Source of the DNA: Paenibacillus sp. 37
GTDB lineage: Bacteria > Bacillota > Bacilli > Paenibacillales > Paenibacillaceae
Length of the DNA stretch: 64,000 nucleotides
Assembly (NCBI RefSeq): GCF_008386395.1
Contig: NZ_CP043761.1
Location: 3,782,001-3,846,000, forward strand
Direction of reading: 5' to 3'
Numbering within the stretch: the stretch's first letter is position 1; the number at the start of each line of letters is the position of its first letter. Below the pieces are notes generated by a model, which was given only the letters and a program-made list of their open reading frames with translations, searched no databases and was not told the DNA's origin. A program made the position numbers and the translations under genes. Positions 8,636 to 17,077 of this stretch are shown piece by piece.

Positions 8636-9655
8636 CTATTCATTAGTGTTAAGTGACAACAAGTGTTTTAGATTGTCATCAATAAATTGATTATCGGCAC
8701 TGTTGATTCCACGACCAGCAAAATGGCCCCAGATCGATTGGATTGGTTTCAAGACAGCATTAGGTATACGCTTAGCTTCGTATTCATTATCGGCCGCAGT
8801 GCAGAAGAGATCCGTGCTTCCGGGCATGATACAGGCAAAAGCTTTTATGCTATGAAGTGCTTTATCAAAGTCTCCGTTATAGGAGGGGTTTGCACTGATA
8901 TCTGCATGTTGACCTGTCCATAACATGGCCAGAACATTATGCGGATCCATATTCATAAAGCTATTTTCCCAGACACCAGCTACAAAATCCTCCAATGTGT
9001 CAAATCCCATCTCACGGTAAAGCTCTTCTCTATAAAACGCATGTGATAGTCCCCATCCTGCATAGACCCGACCAACGGCACGCATGTCTGTCGAACTTAG
9101 TTGGTTTAATTTACTTGAGTCGAAGCCAACTGCAGATAGCAGGGAAGCTTTCACGCCTTCCAGGACCACAAATGTGTGTGGCCAAGGTTTGGCGATGCCT
9201 CCGAAAGATGCGATTCGTTCGACCATCTCCGGGTAACTTGCCCCCCATTGAAATGCCTGAATGCCTCCCATCGACCACCCGACGACGAGAGCAATCTTTT
9301 GAATACCGAATTTTTCGGTCAGCAGTTGGTGCTGGAATCGAACGTTGTCATAGATGGTTACCTGTGGAAAGTTAGCCCGATCGAATGGAAGAGGCGTGTT
9401 ACTGGGAGAGGAAGAGAGTCCATTCCCCAGCAAATTGGGAACGATAATAAAATATTTCTCTGGATCCAGTGCCATCCCACTGCCAATAAGCCATTCATTC
9501 TGAACATGCTGATCCCCAAAAGCCGTTGGATAGACAATAACATTATCCTTCTGTTCATTTAATTTTCCGTAAGTTTTGTAAGCAAGAAAAGCGTTTGGTA
9601 ACGTCACTCCTGATTGTAAGAGTACATCACCCAAATTAAAAATTTCATAATCCAT
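8636..9655 (-). CDS. MetX-like alpha/beta-hydrolase
   Basis: A 339-residue alpha/beta-hydrolase fold protein of the homoserine O-acetyltransferase-like group. The N-terminal strand region (NAFLAYKTYGKLN), the PNLLGNGLSSSPSN loop and the nucleophile elbow VVGWSMGGIQAFQW are characteristic; a late Asp (STDLFC) and His (IWGHFAGRG) complete the likely triad. True MetX proteins carry a GxSMGG elbow with a different flank, so an acyltransferase or esterase role other than methionine synthesis is possible. The frame is open further upstream, but AAGGGAG favours the ATG at 9655. It is divergent from a LysR gene, its probable regulator. Confidence 0.85.
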   Translation of the reverse strand: MDYEIFNLGDVLLQSGVTLPNAFLAYKTYGKLNEQKDNVIVYPTAFGDQHVQNEWLIGSGMALDPEKYFIIVPNLLGNGLSSSPSNTPLPFDRANFPQVTIYDNVRFQHQLLTEKFGIQKIALVVGWSMGGIQAFQWGASYPEMVERIASFGGIAKPWPHTFVVLEGVKASLLSAVGFDSSKLNQLSSTDMRAVGRVYAGWGLSHAFYREELYREMGFDTLEDFVAGVWENSFMNMDPHNVLAMLWTGQHADISANPSYNGDFDKALHSIKAFACIMPGSTDLFCTAADNEYEAKRIPNAVLKPIQSIWGHFAGRGINSADNQFIDDNLKHLLSLNTNE

Positions 9656-9732
9656 CGTATAATAGCTCCCTTCAAAATGAAAAACCACATGTTCACTGTG
9701 ATCTCTTGTACTGAGTATAGAGCTGTGTTACC

Positions 9733-9779
9733 CTCAATAAAAGTGAATATAATTCAAGATAGTATTCAATAAAATTGAA
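9733..9779. promoter_or_regulatory. Tandem LysR-type boxes
   Basis: TTCAATAAAATTGAA (9765-9779) is a palindrome of the T-N11-A LysR type. CTCAATAAAAGTGAA (9733-9747) is a second copy with two changes, 32 bp upstream, so on the same helix face. Both sit between the divergent hydrolase and lysR genes. Confidence 0.55.
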
Positions 9780-9799
9780 AGATGAAGGGGGATCATTGG

Positions 9800-10708
9800 A
9801 TGGAATTGCGTCAACTGAATACGTTTTGTACGGTTGCAACAACGTTGAATTTCACACGAGCAGCAGAAGCGCTGAGCTACGTTCCTTCCAACGTCACGAT
9901 GCAAATTAAAGCATTGGAAGATGAGCTAGGTGTTCGCCTCTTTGATCGGTTGGGCAAGCAACTCGCGCTCACAACTGCGGGTAAACGCTTTTTAACACAC
10001 GCCCAAGGCGTTCTTGAAAAAATGGACGAAGCTCGCAGTGCTGTCCATGATAATGAAAAACTAAGTGGTACCTTAACGATAAGTGCAAATGAGGTTATTT
10101 GCTCCTACCGGCTTCCACCTGTCTTCCAACGGTTTCGTTCGCAGCATCCGGGAGTTCGCCTAATTTTCCGCTCAGTGCCGAATCAAGAGCTCAAGCAAAC
10201 GCTCTTTGAGGGAACCACGGATATTGTTTATATGTTGGATGAACCCATTCGCTCGAGTGGACTTTCCGTGGAACCTTTGCTGGAAGAACATTTCCGATTG
10301 TTAGCTGCTCCAGATCACCCACTCGCCAAACGAACTGTGCTGCAATTGGAAGATTTTCATGAAGAAGTGTTCCTGACAAATGAGAAGGGTTGTCCATATC
10401 GAACGATGTTTGATCGGTCATTTGAGAAAGAGGGGATTGATAGCATTACATATTTAGAGTTTCAAAGTGCTGAAGCCATTAAACAATGTGCAATTTCAGG
10501 CATCGGTATTGCCTTTCTTCCTGAGATCGTCGTGGAGTCTGAAGTTGAACGTGGAGAACTTGTTGTCCTCCCATGGCAAATTCCGGACTTGCAGGTATAT
10601 ACACAGATGTTGTGGCATAAAGACAAATGGATTTCACCAATGATGTTATCTTTTATAGAAGCAACCAGGGAAATTTTTGGTTCACAGAGTGAGAATAAAA
10701 CCGTATAG
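9800..10708 (+). CDS. LysR family transcriptional regulator
   Basis: A 302-residue LysR protein: winged helix-turn-helix at about residues 1-60 (LRQLNTFCTVATTLNFTRAAEALSYV-type opening, then ALEDELGVRLFDR) and a periplasmic-binding-like effector domain from about 85 to 295. The frame is open from an ATG at 9782, but AAGGGGG lies eight bases before the ATG at 9800, which also gives the standard MELRQL N-terminus. It is divergent from the MetX-like hydrolase; tandem boxes between the genes fit activation of the hydrolase with autoregulation. Confidence 0.92.
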   Translation: MELRQLNTFCTVATTLNFTRAAEALSYVPSNVTMQIKALEDELGVRLFDRLGKQLALTTAGKRFLTHAQGVLEKMDEARSAVHDNEKLSGTLTISANEVICSYRLPPVFQRFRSQHPGVRLIFRSVPNQELKQTLFEGTTDIVYMLDEPIRSSGLSVEPLLEEHFRLLAAPDHPLAKRTVLQLEDFHEEVFLTNEKGCPYRTMFDRSFEKEGIDSITYLEFQSAEAIKQCAISGIGIAFLPEIVVESEVERGELVVLPWQIPDLQVYTQMLWHKDKWISPMMLSFIEATREIFGSQSENKTV

Positions 10709-10774
10709 CTTATGTACGAGACATCAAACTGTTGAGCACAGTAAAACGCTGTTGAAAGTGGGGAAATATTATTT

Positions 10775-11491
10775 ATGATTCCATTAGTATATGACCAGAT
10801 TAACCATTGGGGAAAAGACGATGAATTTTTCCTTGCATTGTTAAAGAGACAAAAAGTAGAATTTATAGCTGACCTGGGCTGTGGAACAGGAAGATGGACT
10901 ACTCATCTTGTTCAGCGCGGTTATAAAATTACCGCTATAGATCCCAATGAAGAAGCGATTGAGATGGCGCGAAGTAAAGATAATTCTGGAAATGTGAATT
11001 GGATTATAGGTGATAGTGCGGATTTACAAACCAATACCTATGATGCGGTGATTATGACAGCCAATGTTGCACAGGTATTTCTTACAGATGATAGTTGGAA
11101 GCGAGTGATCTCAGACGTATTCCGATCCCTAAAAATGGGGGGGCACTTTATTTTTGATACAAGAAACCCTTTGGTAAAAGTATGGGAAGAATGGGAGAAG
11201 GACAAAACTCCTGACTTCGCTAAAGATAGACTAAGCGGAGATCCTTTAGAAATTCACACAGAATATGAAGGGTTTGAGGGAGATATTTACACTTTCTATG
11301 AAATTGTAAAAAATACCAAAACAGACAAAGTGTTAGTTCATGAAAAAATGCAGCTGAGGTTTCGAAATCAAGAAGAATTCGAAGAGTCGCTGAAACAAAT
11401 CGGTTTTTCAAAAATCAAAACATATGGTGATTGGGAATTTAAACAAGCAAATTCTGAGAATAGATCGTTTATTTTTCATTGTGTAAAATAG
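10775..11491 (+). CDS. Class I SAM-dependent methyltransferase
   Basis: A 238-residue Rossmann-fold methyltransferase. Motif I is LGCGTGRWT (about residues 34-42), followed by the acidic motif II (ITAIDPNEEAI) and VIMTANVAQVF as motif IV. Members of this group methylate small molecules or, less often, nucleic acid or protein; the acceptor cannot be told. The ribosome site is weak (GTGGGGAAAT). The gene follows lysR in the same direction after 66 bases and may share its transcript. Confidence 0.85.
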   Translation: MIPLVYDQINHWGKDDEFFLALLKRQKVEFIADLGCGTGRWTTHLVQRGYKITAIDPNEEAIEMARSKDNSGNVNWIIGDSADLQTNTYDAVIMTANVAQVFLTDDSWKRVISDVFRSLKMGGHFIFDTRNPLVKVWEEWEKDKTPDFAKDRLSGDPLEIHTEYEGFEGDIYTFYEIVKNTKTDKVLVHEKMQLRFRNQEEFEESLKQIGFSKIKTYGDWEFKQANSENRSFIFHCVK

Positions 11492-11561
11492 CAGTTAGTG
11501 AAGAAAATATCGAGGGACAAGTACCCATTGAACACAATTCTTATTCCTAAAATAACTACAG

Positions 11562-11596
11562 ACAAATTTCATTCAAATCCATTCAATGAAATTTGT
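11562..11596. promoter_or_regulatory. Perfect inverted repeat upstream of fbp
   Basis: ACAAATTTCATT and AATGAAATTTGT form a 12-bp perfect inverted repeat with an 11-base centre, about 150 bases upstream of fbp. There is no T-run, so an operator or a leader structure is more likely than a terminator. Confidence 0.4.
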
Positions 11597-11747
11597 TCAT
11601 ATATGATGAACTGGAGTATGATGGGGGAAGGCGATGCTGATAATTATCATATAATCAATACCAAGTATAGCGTGTAATTTTATATAGGTCTAAAGCTTTT
11701 GGACCCGGCTACACAACACCATACTTCCTTGAAGGGGGACATCTGTT

Positions 11748-13682
11748 TTGGATGAGCAGTTTCTAGATTTATTGGCCGAGAAATATGATACGGAAGAAAA
11801 AATCATAACAGAGATCATCAACCTTGAAGCGATCTCCAATCTCCCGAAGGGAACCGAGCATTTTGTCAGTGATTTGCATGGGGAGTTTCAGGCTTTTCAG
11901 CATGTACTAAGAAACGGTTCGGGTACCGTCAAAGAGAAGATCAAAGAATTATTCCGGGAAACTTGGACGGATCAAGAAATCCATGATTTTGCGGCATTGG
12001 TTTATTACCCGGAAGAAAAAATACAGCTGGTTATAGGGGAACTGAGCAATAAACAGGCTTTGAACCAGTGGTATAGACTAACAATTGAGCACATGCTTAA
12101 GCTTATTTCTTATGCCTCTTCCAAGTATACACGCTCAAAATTGCGTAAAGCTCTGCCGGAGCAATATGTATATATTGTAGAAGAGCTTTTATACAAGACG
12201 GATTCGACCAACAATAAGGATCCTTATTACGAGGAAATATATCGGCAAATTATATCCTTGGGCCAGGCGGACAATCTCATTATCGGCCTTGCTTATACGA
12301 CACAACGCCTGGTGGTTGACCATCTTCATGTGGTTGGAGATATCTATGACCGGGGGCCGTACCCCGATAAAATTATGGATACATTGATCAACTACCATTC
12401 TGTAGACATACAGTGGGGGAACCATGATGTCCTCTGGATCGGAGCCTACGCAGGTTCTCTGGTCTGCCTTGCGAATATTATTCGGATCTGCGCCAGATAT
12501 GACAATCTGGACATCATTGAAGATGTATACGGAATCAATCTGCGCCCACTGCTAAATCTGGCGGAGAAATATTATGAAGACAATCCGTCCTTCAGACCTA
12601 AGTTACAGGCTGGCCATAATGTATCGGAGCAGGAAATTCTGCAGATCACCAAAATTCACCAAGCCATTGCCATGATTCAGTTTAAACTTGAAATTCCGAT
12701 TATCAAGAGACGCCCATACTTTAATATGTCTGAAAGACTTTTGCTGGAGCAGATTGATTACGACAACAATGAAATCAACATCTGCGGTAAAACCTACCTG
12801 CTGGAAAACACCTGTTTCGCAACCGTAAATCCGCAGAAGCCTGAACAATTGCTGGAGGAAGAACGCCAGGTGATGGAAAAACTGCTGTTCTCCGTTCAGC
12901 ATTCCGAAAAGATGGCCAGACATATGAATTTCCTCATGAAAAAGGGTAGCCTTTATTTAAAATACAATGGGAATTTGTTAATCCACGGCTGTATTCCTTT
13001 GGATGAAGAAGGAAATATGGAAGAAATGCAGATTGAAGACAAGACATATGCGGGCCGTCAATTGCTTGATGTTTTTGAGGATTATTTACGTTACGCCTTT
13101 GCACATCCGGAAGAAACAGAAGATCTGGCGACGGATATGGTATGGTACATCTGGACAGGGGAATGTTCCTCACTCTTTGGCAAGAGAGAAATGACCACTT
13201 TTGAACGTTATTTTATTCAAGAAAAAGAAGCACATAAGGAGAAAAAAAATCCTTACTACCATTTACGTGAAAATGAAGAGATCTGTCGAAGAATCTTGCA
13301 GGAGTTTGATTTGAATCCGGATCATGGACATGTCATTAACGGGCACACGCCAGTCAAAGAAATAAGTGGAGAGAGCCCTGTTAAAGCAAACGGAAAAATG
13401 ATCGTGATTGACGGCGGTTTTTCCAAAGCCTATCAATCCACCACAGGCATTGCCGGATATACCTTGCTGTACAATTCTTTTGGCATGCAGCTCGTCGCCC
13501 ACCAGAAATTTAAATCAAAAGAAGATGTGTTATGCAACGGAACGGACGTATTGTCTGTGAAAAGACTGGTGGACAAAGAACTGGAACGGAAACTGGTGAA
13601 GGAAACCAATGTTGGGGAGAAGCTGCTGCAGAAAATCTCGAATTTGAAGGACCTTCTGGAGTATCGTAACCCTGTTCAATAG
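11748..13682 (+). CDS. fbp: Fructose-1,6-bisphosphatase, class III
   Basis: A 644-residue cytoplasmic enzyme of gluconeogenesis that removes the 1-phosphate of fructose 1,6-bisphosphate. Class III enzymes are a Firmicutes type built on a metallophosphatase core, visible here as [17 protein letters not shown] (about residue 37), [13 protein letters not shown] and [11 protein letters not shown], with a late INGHTPVKE. The length matches the family (about 640-670). The start is a TTG preceded by GAAGGGGGA; no ATG fits. It stands alone, with a long leader containing an inverted repeat and a hairpin after the stop codon. Confidence 0.97.
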   Translation: MDEQFLDLLAEKYDTEEKIITEIINLEAISNLPKGTEHFVSDLHGEFQAFQHVLRNGSGTVKEKIKELFRETWTDQEIHDFAALVYYPEEKIQLVIGELSNKQALNQWYRLTIEHMLKLISYASSKYTRSKLRKALPEQYVYIVEELLYKTDSTNNKDPYYEEIYRQIISLGQADNLIIGLAYTTQRLVVDHLHVVGDIYDRGPYPDKIMDTLINYHSVDIQWGNHDVLWIGAYAGSLVCLANIIRICARYDNLDIIEDVYGINLRPLLNLAEKYYEDNPSFRPKLQAGHNVSEQEILQITKIHQAIAMIQFKLEIPIIKRRPYFNMSERLLLEQIDYDNNEINICGKTYLLENTCFATVNPQKPEQLLEEERQVMEKLLFSVQHSEKMARHMNFLMKKGSLYLKYNGNLLIHGCIPLDEEGNMEEMQIEDKTYAGRQLLDVFEDYLRYAFAHPEETEDLATDMVWYIWTGECSSLFGKREMTTFERYFIQEKEAHKEKKNPYYHLRENEEICRRILQEFDLNPDHGHVINGHTPVKEISGESPVKANGKMIVIDGGFSKAYQSTTGIAGYTLLYNSFGMQLVAHQKFKSKEDVLCNGTDVLSVKRLVDKELERKLVKETNVGEKLLQKISNLKDLLEYRNPVQ

Positions 13683-13703
13683 GAATTGCGGTTAGATCGT
13701 TAA

Positions 13704-13747
13704 AATCACTTTCAAGCATATGTTATAGCATGTACTTGAAAGTGATT
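13704..13747 (+). terminator. Hairpin after fbp with a MarR-like palindrome at its tip
   Basis: AATCACTTTCAAG pairs perfectly with CTTGAAAGTGATT; the loop carries CATATGTTATAGCATG, a near copy in inverse orientation of the palindrome in the doxX promoter. A weak T-rich stretch follows (AATTTTC). Confidence 0.6.
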
Positions 13748-13872
13748 AATTTTCTAATCGACATCAGATATTATTAATTTCATTGTATGAACAATCAATT
13801 CAATACGAGTAAATTTTGGATTGGTGGTATCCTTTGAAAGGAAGTTAGTGTACTTTAAATATCTCTTAAAGG

Positions 13873-13920
13873 TTGACAAATTGAATCATATCACACAAAA
13901 TACATGCTATAGCATATATT
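13873..13920 (+). promoter_or_regulatory. doxX promoter with MarR-type operator
   Basis: TTGACA at 13873-13878 with a weak -10 (CAAAAT, 13896-13901) is followed at once by TACATGCTATAGCATATATT (13901-13920), whose core ATGCTATAGCAT is a perfect 12-bp palindrome. A protein bound there would block transcription of doxX. Confidence 0.6.
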
Positions 13921-13957
13921 AATCCTATATGTACAACTTAATGAAAGAAGGATAGCT

Positions 13958-14302
13958 ATGTTCATTTTTATTACCGTTTTACAGATTCTTTTAGGTCTCT
14001 TTTTCCTATTCACAGGAAGCAAAATTATTTCGGGTAAAATGGCCGACGAATTCAAACGATTTGGATTGCCCTCTTACTTTAATGTTCTGACCGGTTCGTT
14101 TGAGATTGTGGGAGCCATTGGTATGATCGTTGGCATATGGATACCTATTTTTGCACTTTTGGCGGGTGTGCTTCTAGGTGGAACGATGCTTGCTGGGGCG
14201 TTTACCTTGATTGTTTTAGCCAAAGACCCCATACAAAAGGCCATTCCTGCACTCATTTTGTTTGTTCTTAGCTTGATGGTGTCGATGTATCATTTCTTTT
14301 AA
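13958..14302 (+). CDS. DoxX-like membrane protein
   Basis: A 114-residue protein with four predicted membrane helices (about 1-22, 42-62, 64-88, 95-113), including the family pattern GSKIISGKMADEFKRFGLPSYF and GSFEIVGAIGMIVGIW. DoxX-like proteins are poorly understood; some take part in redox stress complexes. GAAGGA precedes the ATG. The promoter carries a palindrome shared with sites around the following marR gene, so the two probably form one regulatory unit responding to a small molecule. Confidence 0.85.
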   Translation: MFIFITVLQILLGLFFLFTGSKIISGKMADEFKRFGLPSYFNVLTGSFEIVGAIGMIVGIWIPIFALLAGVLLGGTMLAGAFTLIVLAKDPIQKAIPALILFVLSLMVSMYHFF

Positions 14303-14339
14303 ACGACTTATTTAAGGCATGATGGCGATATAAAGTAGT

Positions 14340-14368
14340 TTGTAACAATCGTTCAGATCACCTATAAT
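14340..14368 (+). promoter_or_regulatory. marR promoter
   Basis: TTGTAA (14340-14345) and a consensus TATAAT (14363-14368) lie 17 bases apart, just upstream of marR. Confidence 0.65.
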
Positions 14369-14401
14369 TGGTGTAAGAACATGATGAATGAGGGTACAAC
14401 A

Positions 14402-14827
14402 ATGGACTTATACGATGTGACTGGTTTTTTAATTCACCGTACTGATCTTAAGCTTACAAATTATTTTATCAAACAATTGAAACCTTATAAGGTCACGCCT
14501 GAACAATGGAGTATTATTTTTTATATGGATATTGATAAAGCTACGACTCAAAAAGAGCTGGCAGAGGCAATCGATCGGGATCAAACAACTGTCGTGAGGA
14601 TGATACATTCGTTAGAACGTAAAGAAATGGTTCGACGTATGATTAATGATCAAGATAAGCGTTCACATCATTTATATTTGTCTCCTAAAGGAGAAGAAGT
14701 AAAGCAACAGTTGTTGTTAACGGTCAAAGACGCTCATAATTACGTCACACGAGGGTTAGAGCCGGAGGAACTAAAACAGTTAAAAGTAATATTAGAAAAA
14801 CTGTACATGAATGTGCAAGAGGATTAA
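14402..14827 (+). CDS. MarR family transcriptional regulator
   Basis: About 141 residues with the MarR winged-helix fold: WSIIFYMDIDKATTQKELAEAI, then DRDQTTVVRMIHSLERKEMVRR as recognition helix and wing, with MINDQDKRSHHLYLSPKGEE completing the wing. Such proteins are repressors released by phenolics, oxidants or other ligands. An upstream in-frame ATG exists at 14381, but GAGGG placed before the ATG at 14402 favours the shorter form. It has its own promoter. The palindromes at 13717, 13904 and 14866 are the likely binding sites; none is in its own promoter. Confidence 0.9.
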   Translation: MDLYDVTGFLIHRTDLKLTNYFIKQLKPYKVTPEQWSIIFYMDIDKATTQKELAEAIDRDQTTVVRMIHSLERKEMVRRMINDQDKRSHHLYLSPKGEEVKQQLLLTVKDAHNYVTRGLEPEELKQLKVILEKLYMNVQED

Positions 14828-14847
14828 CCGAATTGACACGCTAGGTT

Positions 14848-14895
14848 TTAAAGCCCCCCAAATACATGCTGTAGCATATATTTGGGGGGCTTTAA
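14848..14895. terminator. Long hairpin after marR carrying the operator palindrome
   Basis: A 17-bp perfect stem (14848-14864 with 14879-14895, core AAAGCCCCCCAAATA) encloses CATGCTGTAGCATA, itself a palindrome almost identical to the doxX operator. The T-tract is short on either strand, so this may be a terminator, an operator or both. Confidence 0.6.
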
Positions 14896-14982
14896 GCGAC
14901 TCTGCTTTCTTCTTGCAATTTGCAAAGCAGGTGCACTCCTGGGAACTTGAAGAAAATGAACAGACGAATGTTAGGTGAATAT

Positions 14983-15641
14983 CTAATTGAATTTACTTTC
15001 AGGCTCTTCACCATTTTCTACACGTTTTATATTATTTATAAAGAAATCATATCTTATTTTATGAAATTTCCGACCATCAGGCATTCCGGCTGTATGGGGA
15101 GTAAGTATCACATTACTCAGATTCCGAAGCTCACTATCCATAGGAAGTGGTTCAGATTCAAACGCATCCAGGCATGCGCCTGAAATATCTGCGTTTTTTA
15201 ATGCATCAATCAAGTCTCTTTCGTTAACAATCCCACCGCGGGCTGTATTGGTAAAAAGAGTGGTATTTCTCATTTTCTTGAATGCATTTTTGTTGATGAG
15301 CTGCTTGATTTGCTGATTCAAGGGAATATGTACACTGACGATGTCCGATGTGCTTATAAGTGTATCGAAATCCGTCATTTTCACCACGTCCTCAGATTTT
15401 ACAACAGCTTTTCTTGCATAAGCCTGCACATTCATATCAAAAACCCTGCAAAACGAAGCCACTTCTTGCCCAATAGCGCCCAAACCGATAATCCCAATCG
15501 TTTTCCCCTTTAACTCACTCCCTGTATAGTCCAATTGATTCTCATCCATCAATCAATGCCAACGTTCCAGTCTTGCGGAAAATACGCTGTAATATTTGAT
15601 TTTGCAGTTTCGTTAAAATAACCAACGATGAGAATTTTCAT
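14983..15641 (-). pseudogene. Broken D-isomer 2-hydroxyacid dehydrogenase
   Basis: The larger piece (14983-15552) encodes the NAD-binding half of a 2-hydroxyacid dehydrogenase: GKTIGIIGLGAIGQEVA for NAD, HIPLNQQI, NTARGGIVNERDLIDAL and TPHTAG with the catalytic His. A start with a good ribosome site (GGTGGT) lies at 15641 and encodes MKILIVGYFNETAKSNITAY, then stops after 30 residues in another reading frame. Most of the substrate domain between them, some 60-80 residues, is missing. An internal deletion with frameshift explains this, and the enzyme cannot be functional as a whole. Confidence 0.75.
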
Positions 15642-15741
15642 ATCTATACCACCTTTCATAATCTATCCCATGCTAATCGTATGGAAAAGATTCCAGAATA
15701 ACAATATAGCTCCTGATTTCAGTGAGTGGGGGAGTATGTCA

Positions 15742-15807
15742 ATGTTTGATTACTCTAATAGTGGAGCTAAAGCCAAGAAAATATTAATGAATGAAATTTA
15801 CGAATAG
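15742..15807 (+). other. Short open frame, probably a gene remnant
   Basis: A 21-codon frame beginning MFDYSNSGAKAKK follows a GGGGGAG ribosome-like sequence and ends two bases before the SDR remnant. It is not recognised. It may be the start of a deleted gene or a small peptide. Confidence 0.25.
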
Positions 15808-15809
15808 AC

Positions 15810-15966
15810 TTGATTCTGGAAGTTGCACCTGAGACTGAAGTTCTTCTACGTACTGCTGATGTATCAGATAAGCAAGCTGTTCAAAAATATGTAGATTATA
15901 CGGTTCAAAAGACGTTTTGGTAAACCTGAAGAAGTAGGCCGTCTTGTTGCCTTCCTGTTATCTTAG
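15810..15966 (+). pseudogene. Decayed short-chain dehydrogenase fragment
   Basis: One frame reads LRTADVSDKQAVQKYVDYTV, the segment after the NAD-binding motif of a classical SDR. It runs directly, in another frame, into RRFGKPEEVGRLVAFLLS, the C-terminal signature of the same family. The catalytic middle is absent, so only the two edges of the gene remain. Confidence 0.6.
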
Positions 15967-15998
15967 GCAATGTCCTGATGAGGATACCTACAATGAAG

Positions 15999-16036
15999 AA
16001 AAAGAGCAGGTCATCCAGAAGATGGCTTGCTCTTTT
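15999..16036. terminator. Bidirectional terminator
   Basis: AAAAGAGCAGGTCATC pairs with GATGGCTTGCTCTTTT (two G-T pairs) around a five-base loop. T-runs exist on both sides. It most likely ends the esterase transcript on the minus strand. Confidence 0.75.
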
Positions 16037-16085
16037 CTTGCGCTGATTTTTTGATATCTACACTTCACTTCTAACGCGATCGCTC

Positions 16086-16979
16086 CTACTTACCTCGACT
16101 CTGGATAATATCCACCATCTGTTTAAGCGCCTTTTTGGCTTCGGGTATAGGAAAAACGGGGAAGACATGATTCATTTTGGGATACTCGAAATAGTTGATA
16201 TCAACCGATTGCCGGATAGCTTTTTCTTTGAATTTTCGGGCATCCGGAAGGAATAATTCATGTGTTCCTATAAACAGTGAAATTTTACCCAAATTTTTAA
16301 TTTCCCCATGAATCGGACTGAGCAAGTAGTGTGAGTGCGGGGTTTCACCTGCATATCTTTTCCCAGACTCAACCAGCATGTCCCAGTTCAACATCGGCTC
16401 TTTATCCATCATGGCGATTACTTCAGGGTTGCTTAATGTAATATCAAGCCATGGAGACAGCAAAATAATGTCCTTTGGCTGTGGCAATCCTTGTTCCAAT
16501 AAATATTGCGCAAAAGCCAAGGAAAGACCACCACCAGCAGAATCGCCCATTAAGACGATGTTTTCCGGTTTAGTTATTTTTAATACATGCTCATATACCC
16601 TAAGAACACTCTCAATTGCATCCATGTACTGATAATTCGGTGCTTTCGGGTAAATTGGCGCATACACCGTGCAATGAAGTTGCTCCGTTAAGTTGTTTAA
16701 AAAATGCCAGTGCCATATCAGTGGTTGCTCAACATATCCTCCACCAGGCAAATACAGAACAACTCGTTCGCCCGAGCGAGATTTGGATTTCAACATATAC
16801 GTGTCTACCGGGAGACTGTGTTCTTTGGTAATATTATACTTCTGCTTAAGTTTGGCAGGTAATTCATAGGGCATGCTGTTACTCTTTCCGCGTTCCTCCA
16901 TAAACTCATTCACATCAAGCTTCTTTTTGGTCATTCTCAGCAACAATTCGACTAAGAAACTTCGTATACTCCGCATCAT
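16086..16979 (-). CDS. Alpha/beta-hydrolase, HSL-type esterase
   Basis: A 297-residue esterase or lipase-like enzyme of the hormone-sensitive lipase group. The nucleophile elbow is GDSAGGGLSLAFA (about residue 145), the acid lies in ELFLPDARKF and the His in KMNHVFPVF. The oxyanion region reads YLPGGGYVEQP, with Pro where the family usually has His in HGGG. The enzyme probably hydrolyses short-chain esters. It is divergent from a LysR gene, its likely regulator, with AT-rich palindromes in the 98-base gap. Rho-independent termination at 15999-16036 fits. Confidence 0.88.
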   Translation of the reverse strand: MMRSIRSFLVELLLRMTKKKLDVNEFMEERGKSNSMPYELPAKLKQKYNITKEHSLPVDTYMLKSKSRSGERVVLYLPGGGYVEQPLIWHWHFLNNLTEQLHCTVYAPIYPKAPNYQYMDAIESVLRVYEHVLKITKPENIVLMGDSAGGGLSLAFAQYLLEQGLPQPKDIILLSPWLDITLSNPEVIAMMDKEPMLNWDMLVESGKRYAGETPHSHYLLSPIHGEIKNLGKISLFIGTHELFLPDARKFKEKAIRQSVDINYFEYPKMNHVFPVFPIPEAKKALKQMVDIIQSRGK

Positions 16980-17021
16980 ATCGACCTCCTATATAAAGAA
17001 TACTTGAATACAATCATAAAA

Positions 17022-17035
17022 TATATTTAAATATA
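17022..17035. promoter_or_regulatory. AT-rich palindrome between esterase and lysR
   Basis: TATATTTAAATATA is a perfect 14-bp palindrome in the shared promoter region, a candidate LysR site; AT content makes chance occurrence possible. Confidence 0.3.
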
Positions 17036-17077
17036 ATTTAGTATCATAAATATTATTTTAAGGATAAGAGGGATGAA

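Noticed and set aside
14920..15183. Plus-strand open frame after marR
   Set aside because: It is antisense to the dehydrogenase remnant, whose NAD-binding motifs are clear on the other strand.
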